Assembly (NCBI GenBank): GCA_003209585.1 | Contig: QCQJ01000001.1 | Coordinates: forward strand, 62,001-126,000 | DNA: 64,000 nucleotides | DNA from: Prochlorococcus sp. AG-449-G23 | GTDB lineage: Bacteria; Cyanobacteriota; Cyanobacteriia; PCC-6307; Cyanobiaceae | Direction: 5' to 3' | Part shown: positions 39,703-51,163 of the stretch, piece by piece | Numbering within the stretch: the stretch's first letter is position 1 | Layout of the letters: each line of letters opens with the position of its first letter | Made by a program: the position numbers and the translations under genes | Notes under the pieces: generated by a model | What the model was told of the DNA's origin: nothing | The model's database searches: none | The model's input: only the letters and a program-made list of their open reading frames with translations

Positions 39703-41466
39703 TTATTCATCAAGGTCTATAATTTCTCCATTAAAAAAATTTGCTAAGTTTTTTGAACTATCATCATAAGTTTCCTCATTACATATTTTTGTTGATGAAT
39801 TAGTTTTTGAGTCTATTTTGTTTATTTGTTTTAAATTCTTTACTTCATTTTGGTTTATTTCTGGAGTGTTTATTGGGTTACTTTTAGTTAATTGTTTGAT
39901 TGAAAAATTAAGTATTATTTGATCTCCAAATATCTTTTTTACTGTATTTTCAATTAAAACTTTTCTACTTTTTATCATATTTTCCCAGTTTGGAGATAAT
40001 GCGATTGTGATTTTCTCCGAATCAAAACTTTCAAGTTCGGCTTGTTGTGAAAGTAACATTCTTGTTGATGGTAACTCTAATTTAGAAAGAATTAATTCCC
40101 ATTTATCTTTTAAATTATTTGATCCAGGATTATTTTGGTTATCGTAAGAAATATTTTCTATACTTTTTTTTCCAAGAACGTCAAATTTTTCAGATTTTTC
40201 GTCTTTTTTTTCAATCAATTCCTCGTGATTTATCCCCTTTTTGATACTTGGTTTTTGAATTTCATTAGAAATATTTTCTTTATTAATTATTGCAATGTCT
40301 TTTATGCTTTCATGCTTCTCCTCAGTCCCATTATTTTTACTTTCTAGCTTATTTTCAAAACTATTTATCTCTTGATTATCTAGAAGGCCAGTTAAATGTA
40401 TTTCAAACCAAAGCCTTGGATTATCACTTGTTTTGATTTGATATTCAATATTTCTCAGATTATTATGCCATTTAATTATTGTTGATTTATTTATTCTATT
40501 TGAGATTTTATCCAATTCATCTTGAAATTCATCAGACGTATAATAAAGGTCTGAATTTTTATTATTTGCAGTGTGCAGTAGTAGATCTCTTGTTATATTC
40601 AATAATCCGATAATTATTTGATGGGGTTCGTTTCCAGCATCATATAATTTGTTGCAAGTGATAATTAATGACTCAGGATTATTCTCAACCAATGATTTAA
40701 TCAGATTTGTTAATTCAATTTCTGATACTTCTCCTAGTAAGTTTTGGATATTTTTAATTGTTATACCCTCTGGTAAAAGATTCATTTGTTCTAAGAGGCT
40801 TTGTGCATCTCTCATACCTCCATTAGATCTTTTTGCAATCATTTTTAATGCCTGAACTTCATACTGAATAGATTCTTTTTCTGCTATTTCTAATAAATGT
40901 TCAGAAATGTCACTGGGGCTTATTCTTCTAAAATCAAACTTTTGGCATCTACTTTGTATTGTATTTAATACTCTCTCAGGATTTGTCGTGGCAAGGATAA
41001 ATACAACTCTTGAGGGCGGTTCTTCAATAGTTTTTAGTAAAGCATTTGAAGCAGCCGTTGAAAGCATATGACATTCATCAATTACGTATACTTTCCATCT
41101 CGCTTGAGTAGGTGAAAATCTCGCTCTTTCTATAATTTCTCTTATATTTTCAACTCCTGTATTTGATGCTGCATCAATCTCGATAATATCTAAAGCATTT
41201 CCATCTGTAATTTGTCTACATAAGTCACATTTACAACAAGGATTTATTGTAGGTTGGTCGAATGCCTGGCAGTTTAAAGATTTTGCAAATATTCTTGCAC
41301 TTGATGTTTTTCCAGTGCCTCTTGGACCATTAAAAAGATATGCAGGAGCAATTTGTTTTGTAAGTAGTGCTTGTTTGAGGGTAATGGATATAAATTTTTG
41401 CCCAACCAGTTCGTCTAAGTTGTTTGGTCTATATTTTTGATGAAAAGGCTTATGTATATTTGGCAT
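39703..41466 (-). CDS. dnaX: DNA polymerase III subunits gamma/tau
   Basis: FHQKYRPNNLDELVGQ, AYLFNGPRGTGKTSSARIFAKSLNC, CCKCDLC, VYVIDECHMLSTAASNALLKTIEEPP. Confidence 0.96.
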   Translation of the reverse strand: MPNIHKPFHQKYRPNNLDELVGQKFISITLKQALLTKQIAPAYLFNGPRGTGKTSSARIFAKSLNCQAFDQPTINPCCKCDLCRQITDGNALDIIEIDAASNTGVENIREIIERARFSPTQARWKVYVIDECHMLSTAASNALLKTIEEPPSRVVFILATTNPERVLNTIQSRCQKFDFRRISPSDISEHLLEIAEKESIQYEVQALKMIAKRSNGGMRDAQSLLEQMNLLPEGITIKNIQNLLGEVSEIELTNLIKSLVENNPESLIITCNKLYDAGNEPHQIIIGLLNITRDLLLHTANNKNSDLYYTSDEFQDELDKISNRINKSTIIKWHNNLRNIEYQIKTSDNPRLWFEIHLTGLLDNQEINSFENKLESKNNGTEEKHESIKDIAIINKENISNEIQKPSIKKGINHEELIEKKDEKSEKFDVLGKKSIENISYDNQNNPGSNNLKDKWELILSKLELPSTRMLLSQQAELESFDSEKITIALSPNWENMIKSRKVLIENTVKKIFGDQIILNFSIKQLTKSNPINTPEINQNEVKNLKQINKIDSKTNSSTKICNEETYDDSSKNLANFFNGEIIDLDE

Positions 41467-41524
41467 TTATTTTTCATTAATTAGAAAAATTCGGGATTAA
41501 ATTAAAACAATTAAACTCAATTTT

Positions 41525-42892
41525 TTATGCTGACTCTTTAATGATTCTTTTTGATCCTGAGGGTAGTTTAACAATTTTAGATGAGAACAAATTATCTACC
41601 ATTTTTTTTGTAATTGTGAATTCTTTTACATTTTCTTCAGAAGGTAATGTGTACATTATGTCTAGCATTAGTTCCTCAATTATTGATCTTAATGCTCTTG
41701 CACCTGTTTTTCTTTTATATGCTTCATTTGCTATGGCTTCAACAGAATCAGGCTCAAATGATAATTCAACATTATCCATACTTAGCAAAGTTTTGAATTG
41801 CTTTACTAGTGCATCTCTTGGTTGAGTTAGGATAGATTCTAAAGTTTCTTTAGTAAGACGATCTAATACAGCACAAACCGGAATTCTTCCAATAAATTCT
41901 GGAATTAGTCCATATTTCACTAAATCATCTAACTCTAAATTTTTTAGGGAATCTCTTGGGTCGACTATTTTCTTTGTATCAACTTTGTTTTGATCTGAAT
42001 TTGTGTTAAATCCTATAGAGTGTTTACCCATACGCTTTTGAACGATATCCTCTAAACCTATAAAAGCTCCCCCGCAAATAAATAATATTTGACTCGTATC
42101 AATTTGGATACAATCATGATAAGGATGTTTTCTTCCGCCTTGAGGTGGCACATTAGCAATTGTTCCTTCAAGCATTTTTAATAATGCTTGCTGTACGCCT
42201 TCACCAGAGACATCTCTGGTAATTGAAGGATTCTCACTTTTTCTTGCAATTTTATCTATCTCATCTATATAAATAATTCCTTTTTGAGCTAGTTCTACAT
42301 TCATTTCTGATTTCTGTAGAAGTCTAAGAAGTATGTTTTCAACATCTTCCCCAACATATCCAGCTTCTGTCAAAGTCGTTGCATCAGCTACTGCAAAAGG
42401 AACATCTAGAAACTCTGCTAAAGTTTGCGCTAATAATGTTTTTCCACTTCCAGTAGGGCCGATGAGTAAAATATTTGATTTTTGTAATTTAGTTGCTTGT
42501 GAATCTGTTGAATTGCTATTTTTACTATCTTCTTTAACTTTCCAAGCTAACCGCTTGTAGTGATTGTATACGGCTACTGATAATATTTTTTTTGCAGATT
42601 CTTGTCCAACAACTTGATTATCTAGAAAACTTTTAATTTCTAATGGCTTAGGAATTGAGGTTAACTCTAAAGGCACAGATTTTTTTGGATTATCAGTTGG
42701 TAATTTCTTTTTTACTTGCTGAGAGTTGTTTGTTTTCGCTTGATTATCAAGTAGTTCTTCATCAAGAATTTCATTACAAAGGTCTATGCACTCATCACAG
42801 ATATAAACCCCAGGACCAGCTATAAGCTTTCTTACTTGGTCTTGTGATTTCCCGCAAAATGAACATTTAAGATGGGCGTCGAATTTAGCCAT
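41525..42892 (-). CDS. clpX: ClpX ATP-dependent protease ATPase subunit
   Basis: [30 protein letters not shown] zinc finger; [31 protein letters not shown]. Confidence 0.98.
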   Translation of the reverse strand: MAKFDAHLKCSFCGKSQDQVRKLIAGPGVYICDECIDLCNEILDEELLDNQAKTNNSQQVKKKLPTDNPKKSVPLELTSIPKPLEIKSFLDNQVVGQESAKKILSVAVYNHYKRLAWKVKEDSKNSNSTDSQATKLQKSNILLIGPTGSGKTLLAQTLAEFLDVPFAVADATTLTEAGYVGEDVENILLRLLQKSEMNVELAQKGIIYIDEIDKIARKSENPSITRDVSGEGVQQALLKMLEGTIANVPPQGGRKHPYHDCIQIDTSQILFICGGAFIGLEDIVQKRMGKHSIGFNTNSDQNKVDTKKIVDPRDSLKNLELDDLVKYGLIPEFIGRIPVCAVLDRLTKETLESILTQPRDALVKQFKTLLSMDNVELSFEPDSVEAIANEAYKRKTGARALRSIIEELMLDIMYTLPSEENVKEFTITKKMVDNLFSSKIVKLPSGSKRIIKESA

Positions 42893-42996
42893 CGATTATA
42901 AGTTTTAATGTGAAAGGTGTTAAATATTCCCTATTCACTAGGATTGCTTATAAATATCGATTCGTCATCATATTTTTAAAGAATCAGTATCCCTTG

Positions 42997-43641
42997 TCAC
43001 TTTTTGATAACTTTATCAATTAATCCATATTCAACCGCTTCTGATGGAGACAAAAAGTAATCTCTTTCAGTATCTTCATTAATTTTTTCTAAAGGTTGAC
43101 CGGTATGTTCTGCTAAAAGCGAATTTAATGTTTTCTTGAGAAAAAGTATTTCTTTAGCTTGTATTTCAATCTCTACTGCTTGACCTTGTGCACCTCCGAG
43201 AGGCTGATGAATCATAATCCTAGAGTTAGGTAAAGCCAATCTTTTCCCCTTTGCTCCTCCAGAAAGTAGAAATGCCCCCATACTTGCCGCTACTCCAAAG
43301 CATATTGTAACTACATCAGGGGATATTTGCTGCATAGTATCGTATATGGCCATTCCTGCAGTTACTGAGCCTCCAGGAGAATTGATATATATTTGTATGT
43401 CTTTTTCGGGATCTTCAGCTTCAAGAAATAATAATTGTGCAACTAGTGAGTCAGATACTTGATCATTAATTCCAGAACCTAAAAAAATTATTCTTTCCCT
43501 CAATAGTCTTGAGTAAATATCAAAAGCTCTTTCTCCTCTACCTGATTGTTCTATAACCGTAGGAACGGCGGCAATAATTTTATTATTACTTTCGTAAGAA
43601 CTTATTGAGCTTTGTATTAAATGTTTTTTTACTGAGTTCAC
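42997..43641 (-). CDS. clpP: ATP-dependent Clp protease proteolytic subunit
   Basis: [63 protein letters not shown]. Confidence 0.97.
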   Translation of the reverse strand: MNSVKKHLIQSSISSYESNNKIIAAVPTVIEQSGRGERAFDIYSRLLRERIIFLGSGINDQVSDSLVAQLLFLEAEDPEKDIQIYINSPGGSVTAGMAIYDTMQQISPDVVTICFGVAASMGAFLLSGGAKGKRLALPNSRIMIHQPLGGAQGQAVEIEIQAKEILFLKKTLNSLLAEHTGQPLEKINEDTERDYFLSPSEAVEYGLIDKVIKK

Positions 43642-43706
43642 AAATTAGTTTTCGTCTTATAAATAATTTAAGGGGTTTTTGTTTAATTAGTAGGAAATTT
43701 TATAAA

Positions 43707-45149
43707 TTATTTTTTTTCTTTTTTATTTTGAGTTTTTGTTGTTTTTGCCGGTTTTGTAGTTTTTGTAGTTTTTGTCGAAGTTTTTTGGGCTTTTGTTGTT
43801 TTGGAGGTTTTGGTAGCTTTAGAAGTTTTTGAAGTTTTTTCTTTTACTTCAGAATTTTCTTCAAGCCAAATTATTAATTTTTCTTTGAGTAAATCGTTAC
43901 TTATTACTTCTGTTAATTTTTTAATATCTATTTGTTTTGAAGATTGAGAGATTGCATCTTCATAATCTTTCATTTTTAAATCAATTTCATCTTTCTTAAC
44001 TGTTATGTTTTCTTTTTCAGCTAGTGCTTTTAGAGCTAAATTTCTTTGAACATTTTTTTCAGCCTGAGGCCTTGTGGACTCTGCTAATGACTTAACTAAT
44101 TCCGGAGTGAAAGTAGATTTAACATCAAGACCTTGTTGAGCAAATCTTTGAGCGGTTTGTTCAATATTATTCCTCACTTCAATATCAATCATTGATTTTG
44201 GAATTTCAGTAACCAATTCGTTTGTTAAAGCATCTAATAAAGCTTCAATTTTGATATCTCTTTGAGTTTTTTCAAAATTGTCTTTAAGTTGCTTTTCAAT
44301 ATCTTTCTTTAACTCTTTTAATGATTCCTTATTGGCAGAATGTTTTGCAAAATCGTCATTAAGTTCAGGTAATTCTTTTTCCTTAAGATCCTTAAGATTT
44401 ACCTCAAAGATTGCCTCTTTGCCTCTTGAATCTTCATGAGAATAATCTTCAGGAAATTTAAGGTTAAGTGTTTTAGTATCACCAATTTTCATCTTTACGA
44501 TTCCCTCAACGAAACCGGGAATCATTTTGTTCTTTTCTAACTCAAGATCCATTGATTCACTTGTTCCACCATCAATCTCTTTACCAGAATCTTTATATTT
44601 TCCTTTGAAACTTACTACAGCAATATCTCCTAATTTTGCTGCTCTATTGGTTACTGGAATAATATTTGCAGACTGACTCCTAGATTTTTCTAGCGCTTCA
44701 TCTACTGACTTAGGATTAAATTTTGTTTTTGAGATTTCAACACTAAGTCCTTTGGATTTTTTTAGTTTTAATTCGGGGGCAATATCAGTTTGAAGAGTAA
44801 CCTTTAGTGATTTTTCAGGACTGAACTTCGCGAGTAAAGATTCAAATCCTTCTACCAATTCTGGCTCACTTAGTGGCTCTATAGATTTTATTTTTAATGC
44901 TTCTTGCCATGAATTATCAATAATTTTTTCTAGAGCAGAAGCATGTAATTGTGTGATGCCAATTCTTTGGATTAAGACTTGTTTGGGAATTTTACCAAGT
45001 CTAAATCCCGGAATTTTAGCCGAACGACTGATAGTACTGATTGTCTCATTTACATACGTTTTGCATGTCTCAGATGGTATTTCTAATTCAAATGAAATTC
45101 TACTTTGAGGCAGAGGAGTTGTTTTGACTATTAATGCTTCTTTAGCCAT
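43707..45149 (-). CDS. tig: Trigger factor with Lys/Thr-rich C-terminal tail
   Basis: Trigger-factor N-terminus (FELEIPSETCKTYVNETISTISRSAKIPGFRLGKIPKQVL), FKBP-like GDIAVVSFKGKYKDSGKEIDGG; tig-clpP-clpX order. Confidence 0.95.
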   Translation of the reverse strand: MAKEALIVKTTPLPQSRISFELEIPSETCKTYVNETISTISRSAKIPGFRLGKIPKQVLIQRIGITQLHASALEKIIDNSWQEALKIKSIEPLSEPELVEGFESLLAKFSPEKSLKVTLQTDIAPELKLKKSKGLSVEISKTKFNPKSVDEALEKSRSQSANIIPVTNRAAKLGDIAVVSFKGKYKDSGKEIDGGTSESMDLELEKNKMIPGFVEGIVKMKIGDTKTLNLKFPEDYSHEDSRGKEAIFEVNLKDLKEKELPELNDDFAKHSANKESLKELKKDIEKQLKDNFEKTQRDIKIEALLDALTNELVTEIPKSMIDIEVRNNIEQTAQRFAQQGLDVKSTFTPELVKSLAESTRPQAEKNVQRNLALKALAEKENITVKKDEIDLKMKDYEDAISQSSKQIDIKKLTEVISNDLLKEKLIIWLEENSEVKEKTSKTSKATKTSKTTKAQKTSTKTTKTTKPAKTTKTQNKKEKK

Positions 45150-45272
45150 TTTTTGTAATTATTACTAAAAGCCGAATCTTAATTATTTCACATTAAGTGA
45201 TTTCCTTGAAAGTTATTTTTTTGATAAAGTAAAAAAAATAGTCAATCTATTTATAAAAATCATTTTTAAAGT

Positions 45273-46304
45273 GTGAGACAATCTCCGTTTTTGCCTAATA
45301 GGCCATTAAAAGTTGCCGTTTTAGGATCTTCAGGTGCAGTGGGATCTGAATTACTAAAAATTCTTGAACAACGTGATTTCCCAATATCAGAATTGGTCTT
45401 GCTTTCATCAGAGCGTTCAGAAGGAAAAAAAATTATTTGGAAAGGTGAAGAATTAGTTACAAAAAAAACAACTAAGCAAGAATTTCTGAATCTTGATTTA
45501 GTTTTAGCTTCAGCCGGTGGAAGTATTTCAAAAAAATGGTTGTCTACCATTATGGAACAAAATGCTTTATTAATTGATAATTCAAGTGCTTTTAGATTAG
45601 ATAAGAATGTACCTCTTATAGTGCCTGAAGTTAATGCTAATGAAGCACTCAATCATGATGGTGTAATAGCGAATCCAAACTGCACTACCATTTTGTTGAC
45701 ATTAGTTTTAGCTCCGTTAAATAAACTTTCGACTATTCAAAGAGTTGTTGTCTCAACATATCAATCTGTAAGTGGTGCAGGCCAATTGGCTATGGAGGAA
45801 CTAAAACTTTTAACTGAACAATATCTTCAGGGTAAACCTCAAAAAAGTGAAGTTTTACCATACTCACTGGCTTTTAATTTGTTTTTACATAATTCACCAA
45901 TGCTTGCAAATAATTACTGCGAAGAAGAGATGAAAATGGTTAATGAGACTAGGAAAATATTAAATATTGATGATTTAAAGCTCTCTGCTACATGTGTTCG
46001 AGTCCCAGTACTGAGAGCACATTCTGAATCGATCAATATTGAATTTGCCGGTGTAGTTGAGCCTAAAGTTGCTCTTGAAGAATTAAAAAAATCTCCTGGA
46101 ATTGAAATTATTGAGGATTACAAAAATAATAGATTTCCTATGCCAAATGACGTTATGGGAAGGGATAATGTTGCTGTTGGCAGGCTAAGAACTGATATAA
46201 GTCAGCCTAATGGATTAGAATTATGGTTATGTGGAGATCAAATAAGAAAAGGTGCAGCTCTTAATGCTGTTCAAATAGCTGAGTTATTAATTCCAAAAAA
46301 ATGA
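45273..46304 (+). CDS. asd: Aspartate-semialdehyde dehydrogenase
   Basis: [42 protein letters not shown]; followed by dapA. Confidence 0.96.
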   Translation: MRQSPFLPNRPLKVAVLGSSGAVGSELLKILEQRDFPISELVLLSSERSEGKKIIWKGEELVTKKTTKQEFLNLDLVLASAGGSISKKWLSTIMEQNALLIDNSSAFRLDKNVPLIVPEVNANEALNHDGVIANPNCTTILLTLVLAPLNKLSTIQRVVVSTYQSVSGAGQLAMEELKLLTEQYLQGKPQKSEVLPYSLAFNLFLHNSPMLANNYCEEEMKMVNETRKILNIDDLKLSATCVRVPVLRAHSESINIEFAGVVEPKVALEELKKSPGIEIIEDYKNNRFPMPNDVMGRDNVAVGRLRTDISQPNGLELWLCGDQIRKGAALNAVQIAELLIPKK

Positions 46305-47203
46305 TTACAGACAAAACTGAGTGTAATAATCCACTATTTGGAAGAATATTGACTGCAATGGTTACTCCATTTACTAAAAATGGAGACGTAGATTATGAAC
46401 TAGCTATAAAACTCTCAAATTATCTTTTTGAGAACGGTTCTGATGGAATTGTGCTATGTGGTACTACTGGAGAATCTCCGACTCTTTCATGGGCGGAACA
46501 GCATGATTTATTTATTGCAGTAAAAGGATCTTTGGATTCAAGCTGTAAAGTAATAGTTGGCACTGGTAGTAACTGTACAAGCGAGGCTGTAGAAGCTACA
46601 AAAAAAGCCTACGACTTTGGTGCCGACGGTGCTTTAGTCGTTGTTCCTTATTACAATAAACCACCTCAAGAAGGTCTTTTTAAACATTTCAGTTCTGTTG
46701 CTAGTTCTGCAAAGGATTTACCTTTAATGCTTTACAACATACCTGGAAGGACAGGATGCAGTTTATTACCTGATACTGTGAAGAAACTTATGGATTTCTC
46801 AAATATTCTCAGTATTAAAGCTGCAAGCGGTAGAATAGAAGAAGTAACAGAATTAAGAGCTATTTGTGGCTCCGAACTCTCTGTATATAGTGGTGACGAT
46901 TCATTGTTGCTTCCAATGTTATCTGTAGGTGCTGTAGGAGTAGTTAGTGTTGCAAGTCATTTGGTTGGATTGCAATTGAAAGAGATGATTAATTCTTTTC
47001 AAAGTGGAGAGGTTTCCAATGCGCTTGCCATTCATGAAAAACTTCAGCCTCTTTTCAAAGCACTATTTATGACTACTAATCCAATCCCAATTAAGGCTGC
47101 TTTGGAGCTATCGGGATGGAATGTAGGTAATCCTAGAAGTCCTTTGTCACCATTAACCACTGACATGAAAAAGCAACTATCTTTTATCCTGAAATCCCTA
47201 TAA
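46301..47203 (+). CDS. dapA: 4-hydroxy-tetrahydrodipicolinate synthase
   Basis: [54 protein letters not shown]. Confidence 0.97.
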   Translation: MITDKTECNNPLFGRILTAMVTPFTKNGDVDYELAIKLSNYLFENGSDGIVLCGTTGESPTLSWAEQHDLFIAVKGSLDSSCKVIVGTGSNCTSEAVEATKKAYDFGADGALVVVPYYNKPPQEGLFKHFSSVASSAKDLPLMLYNIPGRTGCSLLPDTVKKLMDFSNILSIKAASGRIEEVTELRAICGSELSVYSGDDSLLLPMLSVGAVGVVSVASHLVGLQLKEMINSFQSGEVSNALAIHEKLQPLFKALFMTTNPIPIKAALELSGWNVGNPRSPLSPLTTDMKKQLSFILKSL

Positions 47204-47211
47204 TAGGGATT
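47193..47211 (+). terminator. Hairpin overlapping the dapA stop codon
   Basis: AATCCCT-ATAAT-AGGGATT inverted repeat followed by AT-rich sequence, between dapA and rnj. Confidence 0.45.
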
Positions 47212-47283
47212 ATATTTAACTTGATAATTAAATTTAAATAAACCTTATTTGATTACAAGCAGGCCTTTATAAACTCCAAAATT

Positions 47284-49269
47284 ATGCAATCAAGTACAAA
47301 TTCAACTGTAAATAGATCTACTTATGATTCATCTAGATCTAAAAGTAATACGCCAGCTCTGCGAGTAATACCTCTTGGAGGACTTCATGAAATAGGAAAA
47401 AACACTTGTGTTTTTGAATATGGTGATGAATTGATGCTTGTTGATGCTGGCCTAGCTTTCCCATCTGATGGTATGCATGGAGTAAACGTTGTTATGCCAG
47501 ATACAACTTTTTTAAAAGAAAATCAAAGAAGAATAAAAGGAATGATTGTTACTCACGGTCATGAAGATCATATTGGAGGTATTTCTCATCATCTAAAGCA
47601 TTTTAATATTCCGATTATTTATGGCCCAAGATTAGCGATGTCAATGCTTAGAGGAAAAATGGAGGAAGCAGGGGTATCAGATAGAACAACTATACAGACA
47701 GTAAATCCAAGAGATGTTGTAAAAGTTGGACAACATTTTTCCGTTGAATTTATTCGAAATACCCATTCTATTTGTGATAGTTTTTCTTTAGCAGTTACAA
47801 CACCTGTTGGCACAATTATTTTCACGGGAGATTTTAAGTTTGATCATATGCCAGTAGATGGAGAGCAATTTGATATTGAAAGGATGGTGCATTACGGAGA
47901 GAAGGGTGTTTTATGCATGTTTAGTGATTCGACTAATGCCGAAGTTCCAGGCTTTTGTCCTTCTGAGAAGACTATCTATCCCTCTTTAGAAAAACATATT
48001 GCGGAGGCAAAAGAAAGAGTTATCCTTACCACTTTTGCTAGTTCTGTTCATAGAGTGACAATGATCTTAGAGTTGGCCATGAAACATGGAAGAAAGGTCG
48101 GTTTGTTAGGTAGATCGATGATAAATGTTATTGCTAAGGCGAGAGATATTGGTTATATGAAATGCCCAGATGATTTGTTTGTTCCTATCAAGCAAATTAG
48201 AGATTTGCCAGATAGAGAGACCTTATTATTAATGACTGGAAGTCAAGGAGAACCCCTAGCAGCTTTAAGCAGAATATCTCGCGGTGAACATCAGCATGTT
48301 CGTCTTAAGACTACTGATACTGTAATATTTTCAGCCAGCCCAATTCCTGGGAATACTATTTCTGTTGTTAATACAATAGATAGATTAATGAAACTCGGAG
48401 CAAAGGTTGTTTATGGAAAGGGTGAGAATATTCATGTTTCTGGTCATGGTTTTCAAGAAGATCAAAAGTTAATGTTGGCACTCGCAAAACCTAAGTTTTT
48501 TGTTCCTGTTCATGGAGAGCATAGAATGCTTGTTTGTCATGGCAAGAGTGCACAAACTATGGGGGTTCCAAAGGACAATATTTTAATTATTGAAAATGGA
48601 GATGTAGTTGAGTTAACACCTAATTCTATTCAAAAAGGTGATCCTGTAAAAGCTGGTGTTGAACTGCTTGATAACTCACGAAATGGGATAGTAGATGCTC
48701 GAGTATTAAAGGAAAGGCAGCAATTAGCTGGGGATGGTGTAGTAACTGTTTTAGCTCCTATTAGTACAGATGGGAAGATGGTTGCGCCTCCCAGAGTTAA
48801 TTTAAGAGGAGTTGTTACTACTGCAGAGCCAAGAAAAATGTCTATGTGGACAGAACGAGAAATAAGCTGGGTCTTAGAAAATAGATGGAAACAATTATCC
48901 AGACAAACTGGGCCTAATAATTTTGAAGTGGATTGGATTGGAGTACAAAGAGAAATTGAAAATGGTTTATCGAGAAGAATGAGAAGAGAATTACAAGTTG
49001 AACCACTTATTTTGTGTTTAGTTCAACCTGCTCCAAGTGGAACGCGTGCTTATATCCCAAAGATTACTGAAGAGCAAAATTCTTCTAATAGAAATAGAAA
49101 TAATAATAATTTCCATAAGAGAACACATAATAATCATCCGAATAGTTCAAATAACCCACAAAATATCCAAAAAAGTTCAAAAGTTTCACAGAATCCATCA
49201 GTTGAGACTGCTACAGAAGATTCATTTGAAGGTAGAACAAGAAGAAGAAGATCTGCTGTCACATCTTAA
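47284..49269 (+). CDS. rnj: Ribonuclease J
   Basis: Metallo-beta-lactamase/beta-CASP: VTHGHEDHIGGISHHLKHFNIPIIYG, FSDSTNAEVPGFCPSEK, MTGSQGEPLAALSRISRGEH, VPVHGEHRML; Asn-rich tail. Confidence 0.95.
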   Translation: MQSSTNSTVNRSTYDSSRSKSNTPALRVIPLGGLHEIGKNTCVFEYGDELMLVDAGLAFPSDGMHGVNVVMPDTTFLKENQRRIKGMIVTHGHEDHIGGISHHLKHFNIPIIYGPRLAMSMLRGKMEEAGVSDRTTIQTVNPRDVVKVGQHFSVEFIRNTHSICDSFSLAVTTPVGTIIFTGDFKFDHMPVDGEQFDIERMVHYGEKGVLCMFSDSTNAEVPGFCPSEKTIYPSLEKHIAEAKERVILTTFASSVHRVTMILELAMKHGRKVGLLGRSMINVIAKARDIGYMKCPDDLFVPIKQIRDLPDRETLLLMTGSQGEPLAALSRISRGEHQHVRLKTTDTVIFSASPIPGNTISVVNTIDRLMKLGAKVVYGKGENIHVSGHGFQEDQKLMLALAKPKFFVPVHGEHRMLVCHGKSAQTMGVPKDNILIIENGDVVELTPNSIQKGDPVKAGVELLDNSRNGIVDARVLKERQQLAGDGVVTVLAPISTDGKMVAPPRVNLRGVVTTAEPRKMSMWTEREISWVLENRWKQLSRQTGPNNFEVDWIGVQREIENGLSRRMRRELQVEPLILCLVQPAPSGTRAYIPKITEEQNSSNRNRNNNNFHKRTHNNHPNSSNNPQNIQKSSKVSQNPSVETATEDSFEGRTRRRRSAVTS

Positions 49270-50275
49270 CTTTTTCAAAATTTATATAGTTTTTATTCCA
49301 AACAATTTTTAAAAACTCTTGCAAGTTAATTTGACCTTTATTTTTTTCATAAATTGAAGTTGCTAATTTTGTTAGATTTTTAGAACTAAATTGCTTTGCA
49401 GATATTTCTTTTAAAAATTTATTTAAGATTGTGCACCTCGCTTCAATACACATATTATTTAAGAGATTTCTATTGATACCTTTTACATCTTTACAATATA
49501 GGTATGCTAGTTCACTAAGATCATTACGTTCATTATTGTAGTTGCTCATTTTTTGGGAAAAATTATTGATCCTTTTAGAACAACCTGGATAGATAACCTC
49601 TAAAGCAGGAATAATTTTTTTTCTAACTAAATTTCTTTTTAATTTAAGATCTTTATTTGTAGGATCTTCCCAGACTGGGATTTTCATATCATTACAAATT
49701 TGTTTTGTATCTTCTCTACTGAAAATTAATATTGGCCTTATTAAAAGAATTTGATTTTCTAGTAATCTTTTGCTCTCAATATTACTCAGACCGGCAAAAT
49801 TGCTCCCTCTTGATAAATTGAGGATAAATGTTTCTGCGTTATCACTACTCGTGTGACCAGTTAACAAATAAATATTATGTTTTTGTTGGTTCTTATTTAA
49901 TAAAGTTTTGGCCCTTTCACATAATTTTTTATATCTCCATTCTCGTGCTTTTTCTTCTGAAGAAATATTTTCTTTATTTGCTTGATCAAAATAGAATGAA
50001 ATATTTTTATCTTCGCAATAACTTTTTAATTCAAGAGCATATACTGAGGATTTTTCGTGCCACTGATGATCACCATGCCAAACACTAATCGACCAATTAT
50101 GAAGTTTTTTTAGATCATTAATTAGAGTTAATAAGACCATCGAGTCTTGTCCCCCGGAAACACTTATTAAAATATTCGATCCTTTGGGAATTAATATTTT
50201 TTTGCTAAGAATCTCTTTATGAAGCTTATGATGCCACGATGACCAATTTTTCTGAGTTAATTTTTTATCAGACAT
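49259..50275 (-). CDS. tilS: tRNA(Ile)-lysidine synthase
   Basis: ILISVSGGQDSMVLLTLINDLKK, YLLTGHTSSDNAETFILNLSRGSNFAGL, VWEDPTNKDLKLKRNLVRKKIIPAL. Confidence 0.95.
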   Translation of the reverse strand: MSDKKLTQKNWSSWHHKLHKEILSKKILIPKGSNILISVSGGQDSMVLLTLINDLKKLHNWSISVWHGDHQWHEKSSVYALELKSYCEDKNISFYFDQANKENISSEEKAREWRYKKLCERAKTLLNKNQQKHNIYLLTGHTSSDNAETFILNLSRGSNFAGLSNIESKRLLENQILLIRPILIFSREDTKQICNDMKIPVWEDPTNKDLKLKRNLVRKKIIPALEVIYPGCSKRINNFSQKMSNYNNERNDLSELAYLYCKDVKGINRNLLNNMCIEARCTILNKFLKEISAKQFSSKNLTKLATSIYEKNKGQINLQEFLKIVWNKNYINFEKVKM

Positions 50276-50360
50276 TTTGTGTTGCTCAGATAATATTTTT
50301 TAAAAAATGCACTGTTTTACTAAAACAATGTCACAATCGGGTAATAAATTCATTAAGTAA

Positions 50361-51137
50361 ATGAGTCTGATTAATCTTTTGCCACAAAAAATCAAAGAAG
50401 AGTTAAGAAGCAAATCTTTACTCAAAGTTATTTCAGGATTGAATAATTTCGATGTTCAATCGGTGAAAATAATTGTTGAGGCTGCTTCATTAGGAGGTGC
50501 AGATCTTGTTGATATCGCGTGTAAACCTGAACTTGTTGATTTAGCACTTAAGAATTCAACACTACCCGTGTGTGTTAGTTCAGTAGTGCCTCAATCTTTT
50601 CAAGATTCTGTAAAAGCAGGAGCATCATTAATTGAGATAGGAAATTACGATACTTTTTATGAAAAAGGAATTAATTTTTCAGATAAAAAAGTTTTAAACA
50701 TTACAAAAGAGACGAGGGATTTATTGCCTAATGTTCCTTTATCAGTAACTGTTCCTCATACTATGCCTATTGATAAACAGGTTGATCTTGCTGTAAAGCT
50801 AGTGGAAGAAGGTGTTGATATTATTCAAACAGAAGGTGGCACCAGTTCTACTCCTTACTCTCCAGGAATTCAAGGCTTTTTTGAAAAATCAGTACCAACC
50901 CTTGCAGCTACCTATGCTATTCATCAAGAATTTAAGAAACAATCTCTGAATATACCAATTATGAGTGCCTCTGGATTAAGCCAAGTAACTTGTCCATTAG
51001 CAATATCCTCTGGAGCCTCAGCAGTTGGTGTGGGATCAGTAGTTAATAAATTAGATGATTTAATATCAATGATTGCGGTTGTTAGGGGCTTAAAAGAATC
51101 TTTGAAAAATTCAATAATCGGAGAAAAAATTTCTTAG
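50361..51137 (+). CDS. DUF561 / Ycf23-like protein
   Basis: LLKVISGLNNFDVQSVKIIVEAASLGGADLVDIACKPELVDLA; EGVDIIQTEGGTSSTPYSPGIQG. Confidence 0.82.
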   Translation: MSLINLLPQKIKEELRSKSLLKVISGLNNFDVQSVKIIVEAASLGGADLVDIACKPELVDLALKNSTLPVCVSSVVPQSFQDSVKAGASLIEIGNYDTFYEKGINFSDKKVLNITKETRDLLPNVPLSVTVPHTMPIDKQVDLAVKLVEEGVDIIQTEGGTSSTPYSPGIQGFFEKSVPTLAATYAIHQEFKKQSLNIPIMSASGLSQVTCPLAISSGASAVGVGSVVNKLDDLISMIAVVRGLKESLKNSIIGEKIS

Positions 51138-51163
51138 TATAACAATATCCTTTAGCTATTAGC

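Noticed and set aside
43605-43832. Plus-strand ORF rich in Phe/Cys/Gly (SFCCFCRFCSFCSFCRSF)
   Set aside because: Looks striking but is the antisense of the trigger factor Lys/Thr repeat tail.
49037-49312. Plus-strand Ile-rich ORF
   Set aside because: Frame-shifted reading of the low-complexity RNase J tail.
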